Assembly: GCA_900315675.1 (NCBI GenBank)
Contig: OMZY01000007.1
Location: 62,001-126,000, forward strand
Direction: 5' to 3'
DNA from: an uncultured Eubacteriales bacterium
GTDB lineage: Bacteria > Bacillota > Clostridia > Christensenellales > Aristaeellaceae
Length of the DNA: 64,000 nucleotides
Position numbers and translations under genes: made by a program. Numbering within the stretch: position 1 is the stretch's first letter; each line of letters starts with the position of its first letter. The notes under the pieces are model-generated. The model saw only the letters and a list, made by a program, of their open reading frames with translations. It ran no database searches and had not been told where the DNA came from. Below are positions 1-6,563 of the stretch, one piece after another.

Positions 1-1
1 C

Positions 2-85
2 GACCTTGTCACCGTCACCGGGCCGGACACGCTGCTGGAGAAGCTGAGGAAATACTCCCTGATTCTTGCGGAGAAGTACACCTGA
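2..85 (+). CDS. 3' end of an unidentified gene (27 codons visible)
   Basis: The reading frame entering from the left edge ends in TGA at 83-85 and encodes a C-terminal helix ending in LRKYSLILAEKYT. A short beta-strand (VTVTGP) followed by a long amphipathic helix resembles the extreme C-terminus of WYL-domain transcriptional regulators, but this is a guess from 27 residues. The stop codon lies inside the perfect palindrome at 77-110. The rest of the gene is outside the window. Confidence 0.5.
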   Translation, partial: DLVTVTGPDTLLEKLRKYSLILAEKYT

Positions 86-252
86 CAGAACCGCAGTTCT
101 GTCAGGTGTAAATGAATTATTGGCCTGAAGGTATCACCCTTCAGGCCAATGTGAATTATTCTGCTTCGCAGAATATGAATTATCCCTGCTGGCGCAGGGA
201 TATGAATGATTCGCCGCAAAGCGCCGAATATGACAGATACTGGGATCAGTAT
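77..252. repeat. Punctuated hairpin array 1 (six palindromes)
   Basis: Six hairpins with unrelated stem sequences follow one another: 77-110 (15-bp perfect stem, 4-nt loop), 119-150 (13 bp), 158-174 (7 bp, loop ttc), 181-202 (9 bp), 209-229 (9 bp with one mismatch) and 237-252 (6 bp). They are separated by short linkers that keep a TGAATT/TGAAT core (111-118, 151-157, 175-180, 203-208). The first stem contains the stop codon of the upstream gene. The remaining stretch to 298 holds no gene that I can see. Array 2 at 44267-44459 has the same design with linkers in reverse-complement form. Confidence 0.8.
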
Positions 253-298
253 TCCCGTCAGGCTTATTCCATGTCCTTCAGGATTCTGTGATGAATGA

Positions 299-1219
299 TT
301 ACTTCTTTTTATAGTTCTTTGAATATGTGCATACCATCACGATGAGGCTCACGGTGAGGATGGCCAGGACGAAGGTGATCATGGCGGTGGTGTTCAGGCT
401 GCTGCCGAACATGTCCGCCTTGAAGGTGAAGATTTCCCTCAGGGTCTGCACGAAGCCGCCATTGTCCAGGCCGCCGATGCCGCTGTCAACATGGCCCAGC
501 AGGCCGTTCAGCAGCACATTGCGCAGGAGGATGGTGATATGGCTGGCCGGGAACAGGTTGCACACGGTCCGGACGCCGCCGGAGAACTGGGAAACCGGAA
601 TATAGGCGCCGATCACAAAGCCGGACACGGCGGACAGGATGCCGAAGAAAGCGGAGGAAGCGGAACCGGAGCGGAAGAACAGCACAACGTTCATGAACAG
701 GGCAGTGGCGGAAACGCAGCCCAGGGCGGTCACCCCGTAGGCGCGCAGCAGGCCGCCCACGCCCAGGTACAGGCTGCCCTGCAGCTGGAGAATCACAAGG
801 CCCGCAGTCAGGATCACGGAGGTCATCAGGATGGCGGACAGGGCGGAAGCGGTGAAGTAAGCCAGCACGATCTGGCCCCGGCTCACCGGGGTTGCCAGGA
901 TATCCTGGTCCACCCGGCTTTCCCGGTCAGCCGTCACGGTACGCAGGCAGCTGAAGGGAACGGTGATCGCGGCGGAGCCGATGATGCCCACCAGGAGCTT
1001 GATGTTTGTGAACATCTCCAGGTCCTCATCCCGGACCAGTTCCCGGATCATCGGCATGGAAGCCAGCGCCTGGTTGATCGCGTCCACAAAGGTGCCCCGG
1101 AGGAACAGCAGGTACAGCACAAACAGGATAATGGAAGTCAGCAGGGAAAACAGGATCGCCTGCCTGTCCTTGAAATACACCAGCATGTTGCGCTTTGTCA
1201 GTCCCAGATACATCTTCAT
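299..1219 (-). CDS. ABC-2 type transporter permease
   Basis: The 306-residue membrane protein has about six hydrophobic segments and a large extracytoplasmic loop after the first one (roughly residues 45-75), the usual layout of ABC-2 exporter permeases of the DrrB/YadH type. It should form the channel of an exporter driven by the ATPase gene directly upstream: the ATG sits in the ATPase stop as an ATGA overlap (1216-1219), so the two are translationally coupled. The GGGAG ribosome site lies within the end of the ATPase gene. The substrate cannot be told from sequence. Drugs, lipids or an antimicrobial peptide are typical for this family next to a LytTR regulator. Confidence 0.9.
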   Translation of the reverse strand: MKMYLGLTKRNMLVYFKDRQAILFSLLTSIILFVLYLLFLRGTFVDAINQALASMPMIRELVRDEDLEMFTNIKLLVGIIGSAAITVPFSCLRTVTADRESRVDQDILATPVSRGQIVLAYFTASALSAILMTSVILTAGLVILQLQGSLYLGVGGLLRAYGVTALGCVSATALFMNVVLFFRSGSASSAFFGILSAVSGFVIGAYIPVSQFSGGVRTVCNLFPASHITILLRNVLLNGLLGHVDSGIGGLDNGGFVQTLREIFTFKADMFGSSLNTTAMITFVLAILTVSLIVMVCTYSKNYKKK

Positions 1220-2118
1220 ACTGCCATCTCCCTTCCGGTCAGGTTCAGGAATACATCGTCCATGGAACCTTTGATCACTTCATAATCCTTAATGTCCGCC
1301 CGGTTCCTGTAAAGGAAGTCCGTCACGGAATCCGTGTAGTAAACATTATAGTGGTCCGCCTCGTAGGTCCACCGGCATCCGTCCAGCAGGCTGTCCCGCG
1401 CTTCATTCTGTTCCGCGTACCAGACCAGCTTCGGCGAGGTGTACCGGCTTTTCAGCTCGGAGGGAGAACCGGTGGCAATCACCCGGCCTTTGTCCAGGAT
1501 GACCACCCGGTCAGCCTCCGCGGTTTCCTCCATGTAATGGGTGGTAAGGAAGATGGTCAGGTTCTGCTCCTCCCGCAGCTTCCGGATGTGGTCCCAGATC
1601 ATCCGGCGGGATTTGGGATCCAGGCCGGTGGTGGGCTCATCCAGGAAGAGGATCTTCGGCTCGTTGATCAGGGCCCGGACAATGTCCACCCTGCGCCGCT
1701 GGCCGCCGGAGAGCCGGTCATACTTCCGGTTCCAGATCTCCTTCAGCTCAAAGCCGTCCATGAAGGGCTCGATGCGCTGCAGGATCTGCTTCCGGTTCAG
1801 GCCGTAGTAGCTGCCCCGGGTGAAGAGGTTTTCCTTCACGGTCAGTTCCCGGTCCAGCACCGAGTTCTGGAACACGATGCCGATCAGGTTCCGGATCGCG
1901 TCATCATCCACCCCCAGCTCGTGGTTGTAAATGTTCACCCTGCCGGCGGTCTTGTCCAGGATCGTGCAGAGGATGTTGATCGTAGTTGTTTTTCCCGCGC
2001 CGTTTTCCCCCAGCAGGGAGAAGAACTCTCCCCTGCCGACTTCAAAGGAGATCCCGTTCACCGCGGTATGCTCCTTGTACTGTTTCACCAGGTGATTCAC
2101 CGTAATTGCGTTTTCCAT
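1216..2118 (-). CDS. ABC transporter ATP-binding protein (DrrA-like)
   Basis: The 300-residue protein is a single nucleotide-binding domain with Walker A GENGAGKTTT (near residue 37), signature LSGGQRRRVDI, Walker B ILFLDEPTTGLDP and the switch histidine in LTTHYMEE. A C-terminal extension of about 80 residues is typical of the DrrA/CcmA exporter subfamily. An AGGAGG site lies 6-7 nt before the ATG. It energises the permease encoded just downstream. The intergenic region upstream carries the direct repeat at 2186-2213, a likely site for the LytTR regulator encoded at 2687. Confidence 0.95.
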   Translation of the reverse strand: MENAITVNHLVKQYKEHTAVNGISFEVGRGEFFSLLGENGAGKTTTINILCTILDKTAGRVNIYNHELGVDDDAIRNLIGIVFQNSVLDRELTVKENLFTRGSYYGLNRKQILQRIEPFMDGFELKEIWNRKYDRLSGGQRRRVDIVRALINEPKILFLDEPTTGLDPKSRRMIWDHIRKLREEQNLTIFLTTHYMEETAEADRVVILDKGRVIATGSPSELKSRYTSPKLVWYAEQNEARDSLLDGCRWTYEADHYNVYYTDSVTDFLYRNRADIKDYEVIKGSMDDVFLNLTGREMAV

Positions 2119-2185
2119 GTCCGGCCTCCTTCTGCTTGGTACGGGAGTACCTTACCAGAAAGAAAAGCATAAAAAAAGAGCAGTT

Positions 2186-2213
2186 CGACCAACATGCATT
2201 TTCATGCGACCAA
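2186..2213 (-). promoter_or_regulatory. Direct-repeat operator, candidate LytTR box
   Basis: On the minus strand the heptamer TTGGTCG occurs twice, start to start exactly 21 bp apart (plus-strand CGACCAA at 2186-2192 and 2207-2213). LytTR-domain regulators such as AgrA bind two direct repeats of about 9 bp with a 12-13 bp gap, so this spacing fits. The site lies between the LytTR/DUF3021 pair and the ABC exporter, 68 bp upstream of the ATPase start. Seen: repeat and spacing. Inferred: its binding protein. Confidence 0.55.
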
Positions 2214-2224
2214 GCTGCAAAATT

Positions 2225-2263
2225 GGGATGAAGAATAAACCGTTACGGTTTATTCTTCATCCC
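2225..2263 (-). terminator. Hairpin terminator overlapping the DUF3021 stop codon
   Basis: A perfect 17-bp stem (2225-2241 with 2247-2263) and a 5-nt loop include the last three codons and the TAA of the DUF3021 gene. Minus-strand transcription leaves the stem into AATTTTG, only a weak U tract. Confidence 0.7.
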
Positions 2264-2690
2264 TGATTCCGTCTATTGCCTCATTGATTTTCTTCTCGTC
2301 CGCCTTGCCCATCCAGATGGAGGCAGCCCAGACAAAGCCGTAGATCAGCACATACATGCCGCCGATCACCGCAAAGCCCGCAGCTGAATCATACCAGCCG
2401 AAGAGATATCCGCAGCCTGCCACAACCCCGAACAGCAGGAGAAAATGCAGCACAATCCGGAGCCTGGAATGGGTGATGTCCTTTCCGTCATCCTCCCGGA
2501 GCAGCAGCGTCGCCAGGGAGCAGAGGAAACCCGTAAAGATGATGGACAGGGGAATATACCACTGCCAGCTGAGCGTCTCGCTGCCGGTCTGCAGATGGCC
2601 GACCAGGGCCTGCACGCCTACGCCGAAAAGGATTCCGGTGGAGATCATCAGCGTCTGGATGAAAATAAGCCGCCATTTCTTCATGCTCAC
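2250..2690 (-). CDS. DUF3021 family membrane protein
   Basis: This protein of about 146 residues has four transmembrane segments in two pairs and a charged cytoplasmic C-terminus, matching the DUF3021 family in length and topology. In Firmicutes, DUF3021 genes are found directly behind a small LytTR regulator, where the membrane protein is thought to restrain the DNA-binding partner (LytTR Regulatory Systems). That is the arrangement here, with overlapping stop and start. The start may be GTG at 2690 or ATG at 2684; the GGGGG ribosome site fits the ATG better. The end of the gene forms one arm of the terminator. Confidence 0.85.
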   Translation of the reverse strand: MSMKKWRLIFIQTLMISTGILFGVGVQALVGHLQTGSETLSWQWYIPLSIIFTGFLCSLATLLLREDDGKDITHSRLRIVLHFLLLFGVVAGCGYLFGWYDSAAGFAVIGGMYVLIYGFVWAASIWMGKADEKKINEAIDGIRDEE

Positions 2691-3121
2691 ACCCCCAGCT
2701 TTTCCTTCAGTTCCTTCACATAAGCCCGGGAAATGATAATCTGTTCCCCGTTCAGCAGTTCCGCCCGCATCCGGCCGTTCAGCTCGCTTTTGACGGAACG
2801 GATCTTCCGGATGTTGACGATCATGGCCTTGGCGCTGCGGAGGAAGCGGCTGTCCAGCAGTTCCTCCAGCTCATACAGCCGGTGCTTTGTCTCATAGCAG
2901 CCGGCTTTGGTATAAACAAAGGAACGCTTGTCCACAGACTCAATATAGTAGATCTGGTCGGTCCGGCACATCATGGTTTTGCCGTCCGTCTGCACCGGTA
3001 TGGTGCGGCACTGGTTCTCCAGCAGATCCACCGCACTCCGGACGCTGTCCGTCAGCTCCGCCACGCGGATGACGGCGTTTTCCTCCTCATCCGGGCCGAT
3101 CTTCTTCACTTCAACCTTCAT
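2687..3121 (-). CDS. LytTR DNA-binding domain transcriptional regulator
   Basis: The 144-residue protein has an N-terminal segment of about 40 residues and then a full LytTR domain (motif DQIYYIESVDKRSFVYT, then RSAKAMIVNIRKIRSVKSELNGR), with no receiver domain. Such stand-alone LytTR proteins act with the membrane protein encoded next, here DUF3021. I chose the ATG at 3121 because GGAG lies 9 nt before it; an in-frame ATG at 3136 abuts a REP palindrome (3137-3165) and has no ribosome site. It probably regulates the ABC exporter at 299-2118 through the 21-bp-period repeat at 2186. Confidence 0.9.
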   Translation of the reverse strand: MKVEVKKIGPDEEENAVIRVAELTDSVRSAVDLLENQCRTIPVQTDGKTMMCRTDQIYYIESVDKRSFVYTKAGCYETKHRLYELEELLDSRFLRSAKAMIVNIRKIRSVKSELNGRMRAELLNGEQIIISRAYVKELKEKLGV

Positions 3122-3136
3122 GCTTCTCCGCTCCAT

Positions 3137-3165
3137 CCGGACAAGGGGACGGTTCTTTTGTCCGG
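3137..3165. repeat. REP palindrome copy 1 (CCGG variant)
   Basis: A 29-bp palindromic element has an 8-bp stem CCGGACAA/TTGTCCGG enclosing the core GGGGACGGTTCTTT. Compared with the other copies (CCAGACAA/TTGTCTGG) both stem arms have changed together, so pairing is kept. It lies just upstream of the LytTR gene start. Confidence 0.9.
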
Positions 3166-3177
3166 TTTTTTCATTGT

Positions 3178-3621
3178 TTATTCCGGCAGTCCCGCATAAA
3201 AGTCAACCGCCGCTTTGATTTCATCCGCGGTGGGATGACCCTTGGCAACGCCGCCCACCAGTTTGAAGGGGCCGAAGGTGTCAAAACCCCGGCACCAGTA
3301 GGCGCCGATCTCCCGGCAGTGTTTTTCCGCCAGCACCTGACGGATCGTCTTCCGGTATTCTCCCTTTGCCGCGCCCTGGGTGGAGATCAGGAAAACATCC
3401 TTCCCTTCCGGCAGGCATTCCTGCGCAAAGGCCAGCATCTGTTTCGCGAATCCGCCGTAATAAATGCCGGAAGCCAGGCCGATCCGGTCAAAGCCGGACA
3501 GGTCAACCTTCGGCTGTTTGGTCACGTTGATCAGGATGACGTCATGCTCCGCCGCGATGGCGTCCAGCAGTTTTTTCGTATTTCCGTGATGTTCGGAATA
3601 ATAAACAATTGCAGTCTTCAT
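3178..3621 (-). CDS. Flavodoxin family protein
   Basis: The 147-residue flavodoxin-fold protein has the FMN phosphate-binding loop YSEHHGNTKK at residues 8-17 and the second flavin loop region around STQGAAKGEY. It presumably carries electrons from reduced FMN in the cytoplasm. Length fits the short flavodoxins common in anaerobes. An AAGGAGG site precedes the ATG. It stands alone between two REP copies, and no redox partner gene is adjacent. Confidence 0.9.
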   Translation of the reverse strand: MKTAIVYYSEHHGNTKKLLDAIAAEHDVILINVTKQPKVDLSGFDRIGLASGIYYGGFAKQMLAFAQECLPEGKDVFLISTQGAAKGEYRKTIRQVLAEKHCREIGAYWCRGFDTFGPFKLVGGVAKGHPTADEIKAAVDFYAGLPE

Positions 3622-3687
3622 GGTATCCCTCCTTCGATACCGAAATGATAGAAAACCCGGTCCTCTTTGTCAAGGCAGATCTCAGCA

Positions 3688-3814
3688 CCAGACAAGGGGA
3701 CGGTTCTTTTGTCTGGTTTGGAAATGGAGATCACAGCAAAGGAACAGAATAAAAAACCAGACAAAAGAACCGTCCCCTTGTCCCCTTGTCTGAAAGAACC
3801 GTCCCCTTGTCTGG
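3688..3814. repeat. REP palindromes copies 2-4 beside the RAYT gene
   Basis: Copy 2 (3688-3716) is in one orientation. Copies 3 and 4 (3757-3792 and 3793-3814) are in the opposite orientation and joined head to tail, copy 3 with a duplicated CCCCTTGTC segment. All share CCAGACAA arms and the GGGGACGG core. This cluster is at the 3' end of the transposase gene and fills the space between it and the flavodoxin gene. Confidence 0.9.
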
Positions 3815-3829
3815 TGTCTGGCTGATGTT

Positions 3830-4579
3830 TTATCCGTGATTTACCCGTTCGACAACGGCTTTGCTGATTCCAGTTAACCGGCAAATCTGCCGGATAGAAA
3901 GCCCTGCTTTCAGGGCTTTCCCAACAGCCTCATCCCTCCTGGCTTTCGGCCAGCCACCGATTTCCTGCACAAACTGGCATCCGCAGGCAGAACACATTTT
4001 CTTGATTGCCTCCTGATCAGTCATTCTTCTCCTGAACGACTCATCCAGATGCTCCTCTTCACAATCTGCCTTTACAAAGCTGAGCAACTCCTTACCATTC
4101 AGTATCGTATAACTGCCGATATCATCCGTCAGACCAAACTCGTCTTTTACTCCGGCGCATCCCAACCAGCGATAATCCAATGGATTCCGGATTAACCCGG
4201 CTTTCACAGGATTCTGGCAAATATACCGCAGGACATCCATAAAATACGCCATTGTCTCTATCGGTTCACTCCGGTATCTGTCCTGAAACAAATGTCCAAG
4301 CAAATCGTATTTTTCATTATAATGATAAACATAGGATACTCCAAGCCGTTTGATCACAATTTCAAGCGGTTCTTTCTCCTCTTTCACCAAGAGATGAACA
4401 TGATTTCCCATCAGGCAGTATGCATACAACTTAAAGCCACCCGCCTGCTTGGCTCTTTTCAGGCTCAGCAGGAAACCGAGATTATCCTCATCATCAGCAA
4501 ACAGAATACGCCTGTCAGCACCCCGCATCATCACATGATATAACCCTAATGAGGATTTTTGTCTTGCACGTCTGGGCAT
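3830..4579 (-). CDS. REP-associated tyrosine transposase (RAYT, Y1_Tnp domain)
   Basis: The 249-residue protein has the IS200-like HUH domain: LYHVMMRG near the N-terminus, the metal-binding NHVHLLV motif, and the RAYT-type segment YICQNPVKAGLI. A C-terminal helical region (ARRDEAVGKALKAGLSIRQI) looks like the DnaA-C/HTH tail of this transposase group. RAYTs cut and join single-stranded REP hairpins; the gene is bracketed by REP copies at 3688-3814 and 4658-4686, their expected substrates. The ATG at 4579 has AAAGGAG 9 nt upstream. The frame stays open for another 82 codons, but that stretch runs through a REP and is not coding. Confidence 0.93.
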   Translation of the reverse strand: MPRRARQKSSLGLYHVMMRGADRRILFADDEDNLGFLLSLKRAKQAGGFKLYAYCLMGNHVHLLVKEEKEPLEIVIKRLGVSYVYHYNEKYDLLGHLFQDRYRSEPIETMAYFMDVLRYICQNPVKAGLIRNPLDYRWLGCAGVKDEFGLTDDIGSYTILNGKELLSFVKADCEEEHLDESFRRRMTDQEAIKKMCSACGCQFVQEIGGWPKARRDEAVGKALKAGLSIRQICRLTGISKAVVERVNHG

Positions 4580-4657
4580 GGCGGTATTCTCCTTTCCAAT
4601 CATCAAGCAAATGATAAAAAACCGGCATGGTGTTGTCAAGGCGAACAAACGAAAAAA

Positions 4658-4686
4658 CCAGACAAAAGAACCGTCCCCTTGTCTGG
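4658..4686. repeat. REP palindrome copy 5
   Basis: A 29-bp copy with CCAGACAA/TTGTCTGG arms lies 78 bp upstream of the RAYT start and 12 bp past the 3' end of the SH3/RCC1-like gene. It is in the orientation of copies 3 and 4 and opposite to copy 2. Confidence 0.9.
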
Positions 4687-4697
4687 CTGGATTGTGT

Positions 4698-5840
4698 TCA
4701 GAACCGGTAGTCGCCCGCGAAGACCAGGTTTCCGCTGCTCCTGACGCCCACGCAGTAATCCTTTCCCGTTCCCAGATCCATAATATCGGACCAGGCTGAA
4801 ACATCCGGCGGGGTTTTTCCGTCAATCCCGGCGGAAACCACCGTGCCGTCCCGTTTCAGGCCCAGCACCCACTTTTCCCCGATGACGATTTTCGCCATGT
4901 TTGTCCAGTTGCCGATCAGGCCGGACAGTTCCTCCGGCGCGGCCAGCACGGTTCCGTCCTTCCGGACCGCGGCGCAGGCGGACCGGAGCTCCCCGTCCTC
5001 CGCGAAGCGGCAGGAGGCCGCGTCCAGGCTGATCACATCCGTCCAGTTTTCCCAGTCCGGTTCCGGCCCGTCCTCCCCTTCCTGCTGCCAGTTGGCGGCG
5101 TAGACCCTGCCGTCATCGGTGAGCAGCAGCAGTTTGGAGGCGCTGTCCGCCACCGCCGCCACATGGGAAAGCTGCTCCGGGCTGACGCTTTGGGGATAGA
5201 TCCAGTCCAGGTCACTTTCCCCGGTCTTCAGCCGGTAATCCGTGGTAATCTCCCAGATCCGGTGTTTGCCGCCGGCAGCATAGATCCGTTCGGGATGTTC
5301 CTCCCCGTTGCCGGCGGAATTGTAGCAGGTGCCGTCCAGGCCGACCGCGTAGCAGATCTTTCCGCCCGCGCACAGCCCCACCTGCCGGATATTGCTGATC
5401 GCCTGCGTCCAGCCGCGCAGGTCCCGGCCCTCGGTTTCCCCGGCGCCGCCGGCCTGCTCCACAGTGCCGTCCGTCCGCAGGGCAACCATGCCCCCGTCCG
5501 CGGCGGCCACCGATTCCACGTCATGCCAGAGCTTGTCTCCGGCGTCAATGAATTCCGCCCGCATCCAGCCTGTATATTCCGTTTCCGTTCCGTCCGCGTC
5601 AACGCCTGTGCCGGCGTTGATCTCATACCACTTTCTCCCCGCGCGATCCGTCCGCGTGTCCCGGATCCACACACAGGTGCCCTTCGGCAGCCGTCCGGTA
5701 ATGGTTCCGCCCATATTTGCCCGCAGCGCCACATCCCGGGCATTCACAAATCCGAAGCCCAGCGGTTCCGACTGGGCAAAAGAGCAAACCGGCAGAAGTA
5801 AAAGTATCAGAATCAGCAGTGCTGATGCAATCCGTCTCAT
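4698..5840 (-). CDS. Secreted protein with SH3-like and RCC1-like repeats
   Basis: The 380-residue protein starts with a signal peptide (MRRIASALLILILLLLP, cleavage near CSFAQ). Residues about 30-105 look like a bacterial SH3 domain (ARDVALRANMGGTITGRLPKG, then GWMRAEFI). The rest is repeated units of the form 'VAAxxxxxxALRxDGTVxxxG', seen at least four times (DGTVEQAGG, DDGRVYAAN, KDGTVLAAP, RDGTVVSAG), as in RCC1-type beta-propellers. It is probably an exported surface or wall-associated protein; its ligand is unknown. GGAGG lies 9 nt upstream of the ATG. It is monocistronic, its 3' end next to a REP. Confidence 0.8.
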   Translation of the reverse strand: MRRIASALLILILLLLPVCSFAQSEPLGFGFVNARDVALRANMGGTITGRLPKGTCVWIRDTRTDRAGRKWYEINAGTGVDADGTETEYTGWMRAEFIDAGDKLWHDVESVAAADGGMVALRTDGTVEQAGGAGETEGRDLRGWTQAISNIRQVGLCAGGKICYAVGLDGTCYNSAGNGEEHPERIYAAGGKHRIWEITTDYRLKTGESDLDWIYPQSVSPEQLSHVAAVADSASKLLLLTDDGRVYAANWQQEGEDGPEPDWENWTDVISLDAASCRFAEDGELRSACAAVRKDGTVLAAPEELSGLIGNWTNMAKIVIGEKWVLGLKRDGTVVSAGIDGKTPPDVSAWSDIMDLGTGKDYCVGVRSSGNLVFAGDYRF

Positions 5841-5937
5841 GAGTCGATCCTCCGTCCCGCTCCCTTCACAGAAGCGTTCCTGCTATCCAACGTTCCTCCC
5901 CTCCGTTTTCTTCCCTCCTGTTTTGTGATTCTTTCAC

Positions 5938-5966
5938 TTGCGGACTCTCCCCGCGGGTCATATAAT
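5938..5966 (+). promoter_or_regulatory. Sigma-A promoter for the GNAT gene
   Basis: TTGCGG (5938-5943), a 17-bp spacer and a perfect TATAAT (5961-5966) lie 65 bp before the acetyltransferase start. Confidence 0.75.
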
Positions 5967-6030
5967 GGTACAACGCACCGTGCAAACCGCCGTGCGCAGA
6001 TTCTCCCCTGTCGAAAGAGAGAAAGACCCC

Positions 6031-6489
6031 ATGCAGTACAAGTACGCCACAGCCCGGGATATGGAACTGCTGATCCGCAGCCGGACAGAAACCCTCCGGG
6101 CTGTCAACCATCTTCCGGAGGACTATGCCTTCAGTGAGGAGTTCCTGGAAGCCAGCCGGGAATACTTCCGGGAAGGGGACCAGACCACGGTGCTCGCCCT
6201 GGAGGAAGGCCGCCTTGCGGGCTGTGCCACCCTGTGCTATATAGATCTTATGCCCACCTTTTCCCATCCCTCCGGCCGGAGGGGCCACCTGATGAATGTA
6301 TACACCGTGCCGGCTTTTCGCCGCCGGGGCGTCGGAAAGCAGATGGTTTCCCTGCTGATTGACGAGGCCCGGGGCCGGGGCATCACCGAAATCAGCCTGG
6401 ACGCCACGGAGGCCGGACGGCCGCTGTACCGGGCGCTGGGTTTCCGGGATTCCGGAGAGTGTATGGTACTGGAACTGAAACAGGAGTAA
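6031..6489 (+). CDS. GNAT family N-acetyltransferase
   Basis: The 152-residue single GNAT domain has the acetyl-CoA pyrophosphate loop in RRRGVGKQMVSLLIDEA and the C-terminal signature PLYRALGFRDSGECMVL. It transfers an acetyl group from acetyl-CoA to an amine; the substrate is not predictable. The ATG at 6031 is preceded by a purine-rich but weak ribosome site (GAAAGAGAGAAAGA). The frame opens upstream at a TTG that is really the -35 element, so I chose the internal start. Confidence 0.88.
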   Translation: MQYKYATARDMELLIRSRTETLRAVNHLPEDYAFSEEFLEASREYFREGDQTTVLALEEGRLAGCATLCYIDLMPTFSHPSGRRGHLMNVYTVPAFRRRGVGKQMVSLLIDEARGRGITEISLDATEAGRPLYRALGFRDSGECMVLELKQE

Positions 6490-6563
6490 AATAGAGGAAG
6501 CCGGAGCAATCCGGATTCGTTATTATTTTCAGAAAGATGATGGACCACCAAGGAGGCAGAGGC

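Noticed and set aside
77-252. CRISPR array
   Set aside because: The repeated part is a short linker and the variable part is palindromic. Unit lengths are 17-34 bp and no cas genes are present.
4580-4825. N-terminal extension of the RAYT gene by 82 codons
   Set aside because: The extension translates the REP palindrome and part of the neighbouring gene. The ATG at 4579 has a proper AAAGGAG site and matches the family N-terminus.
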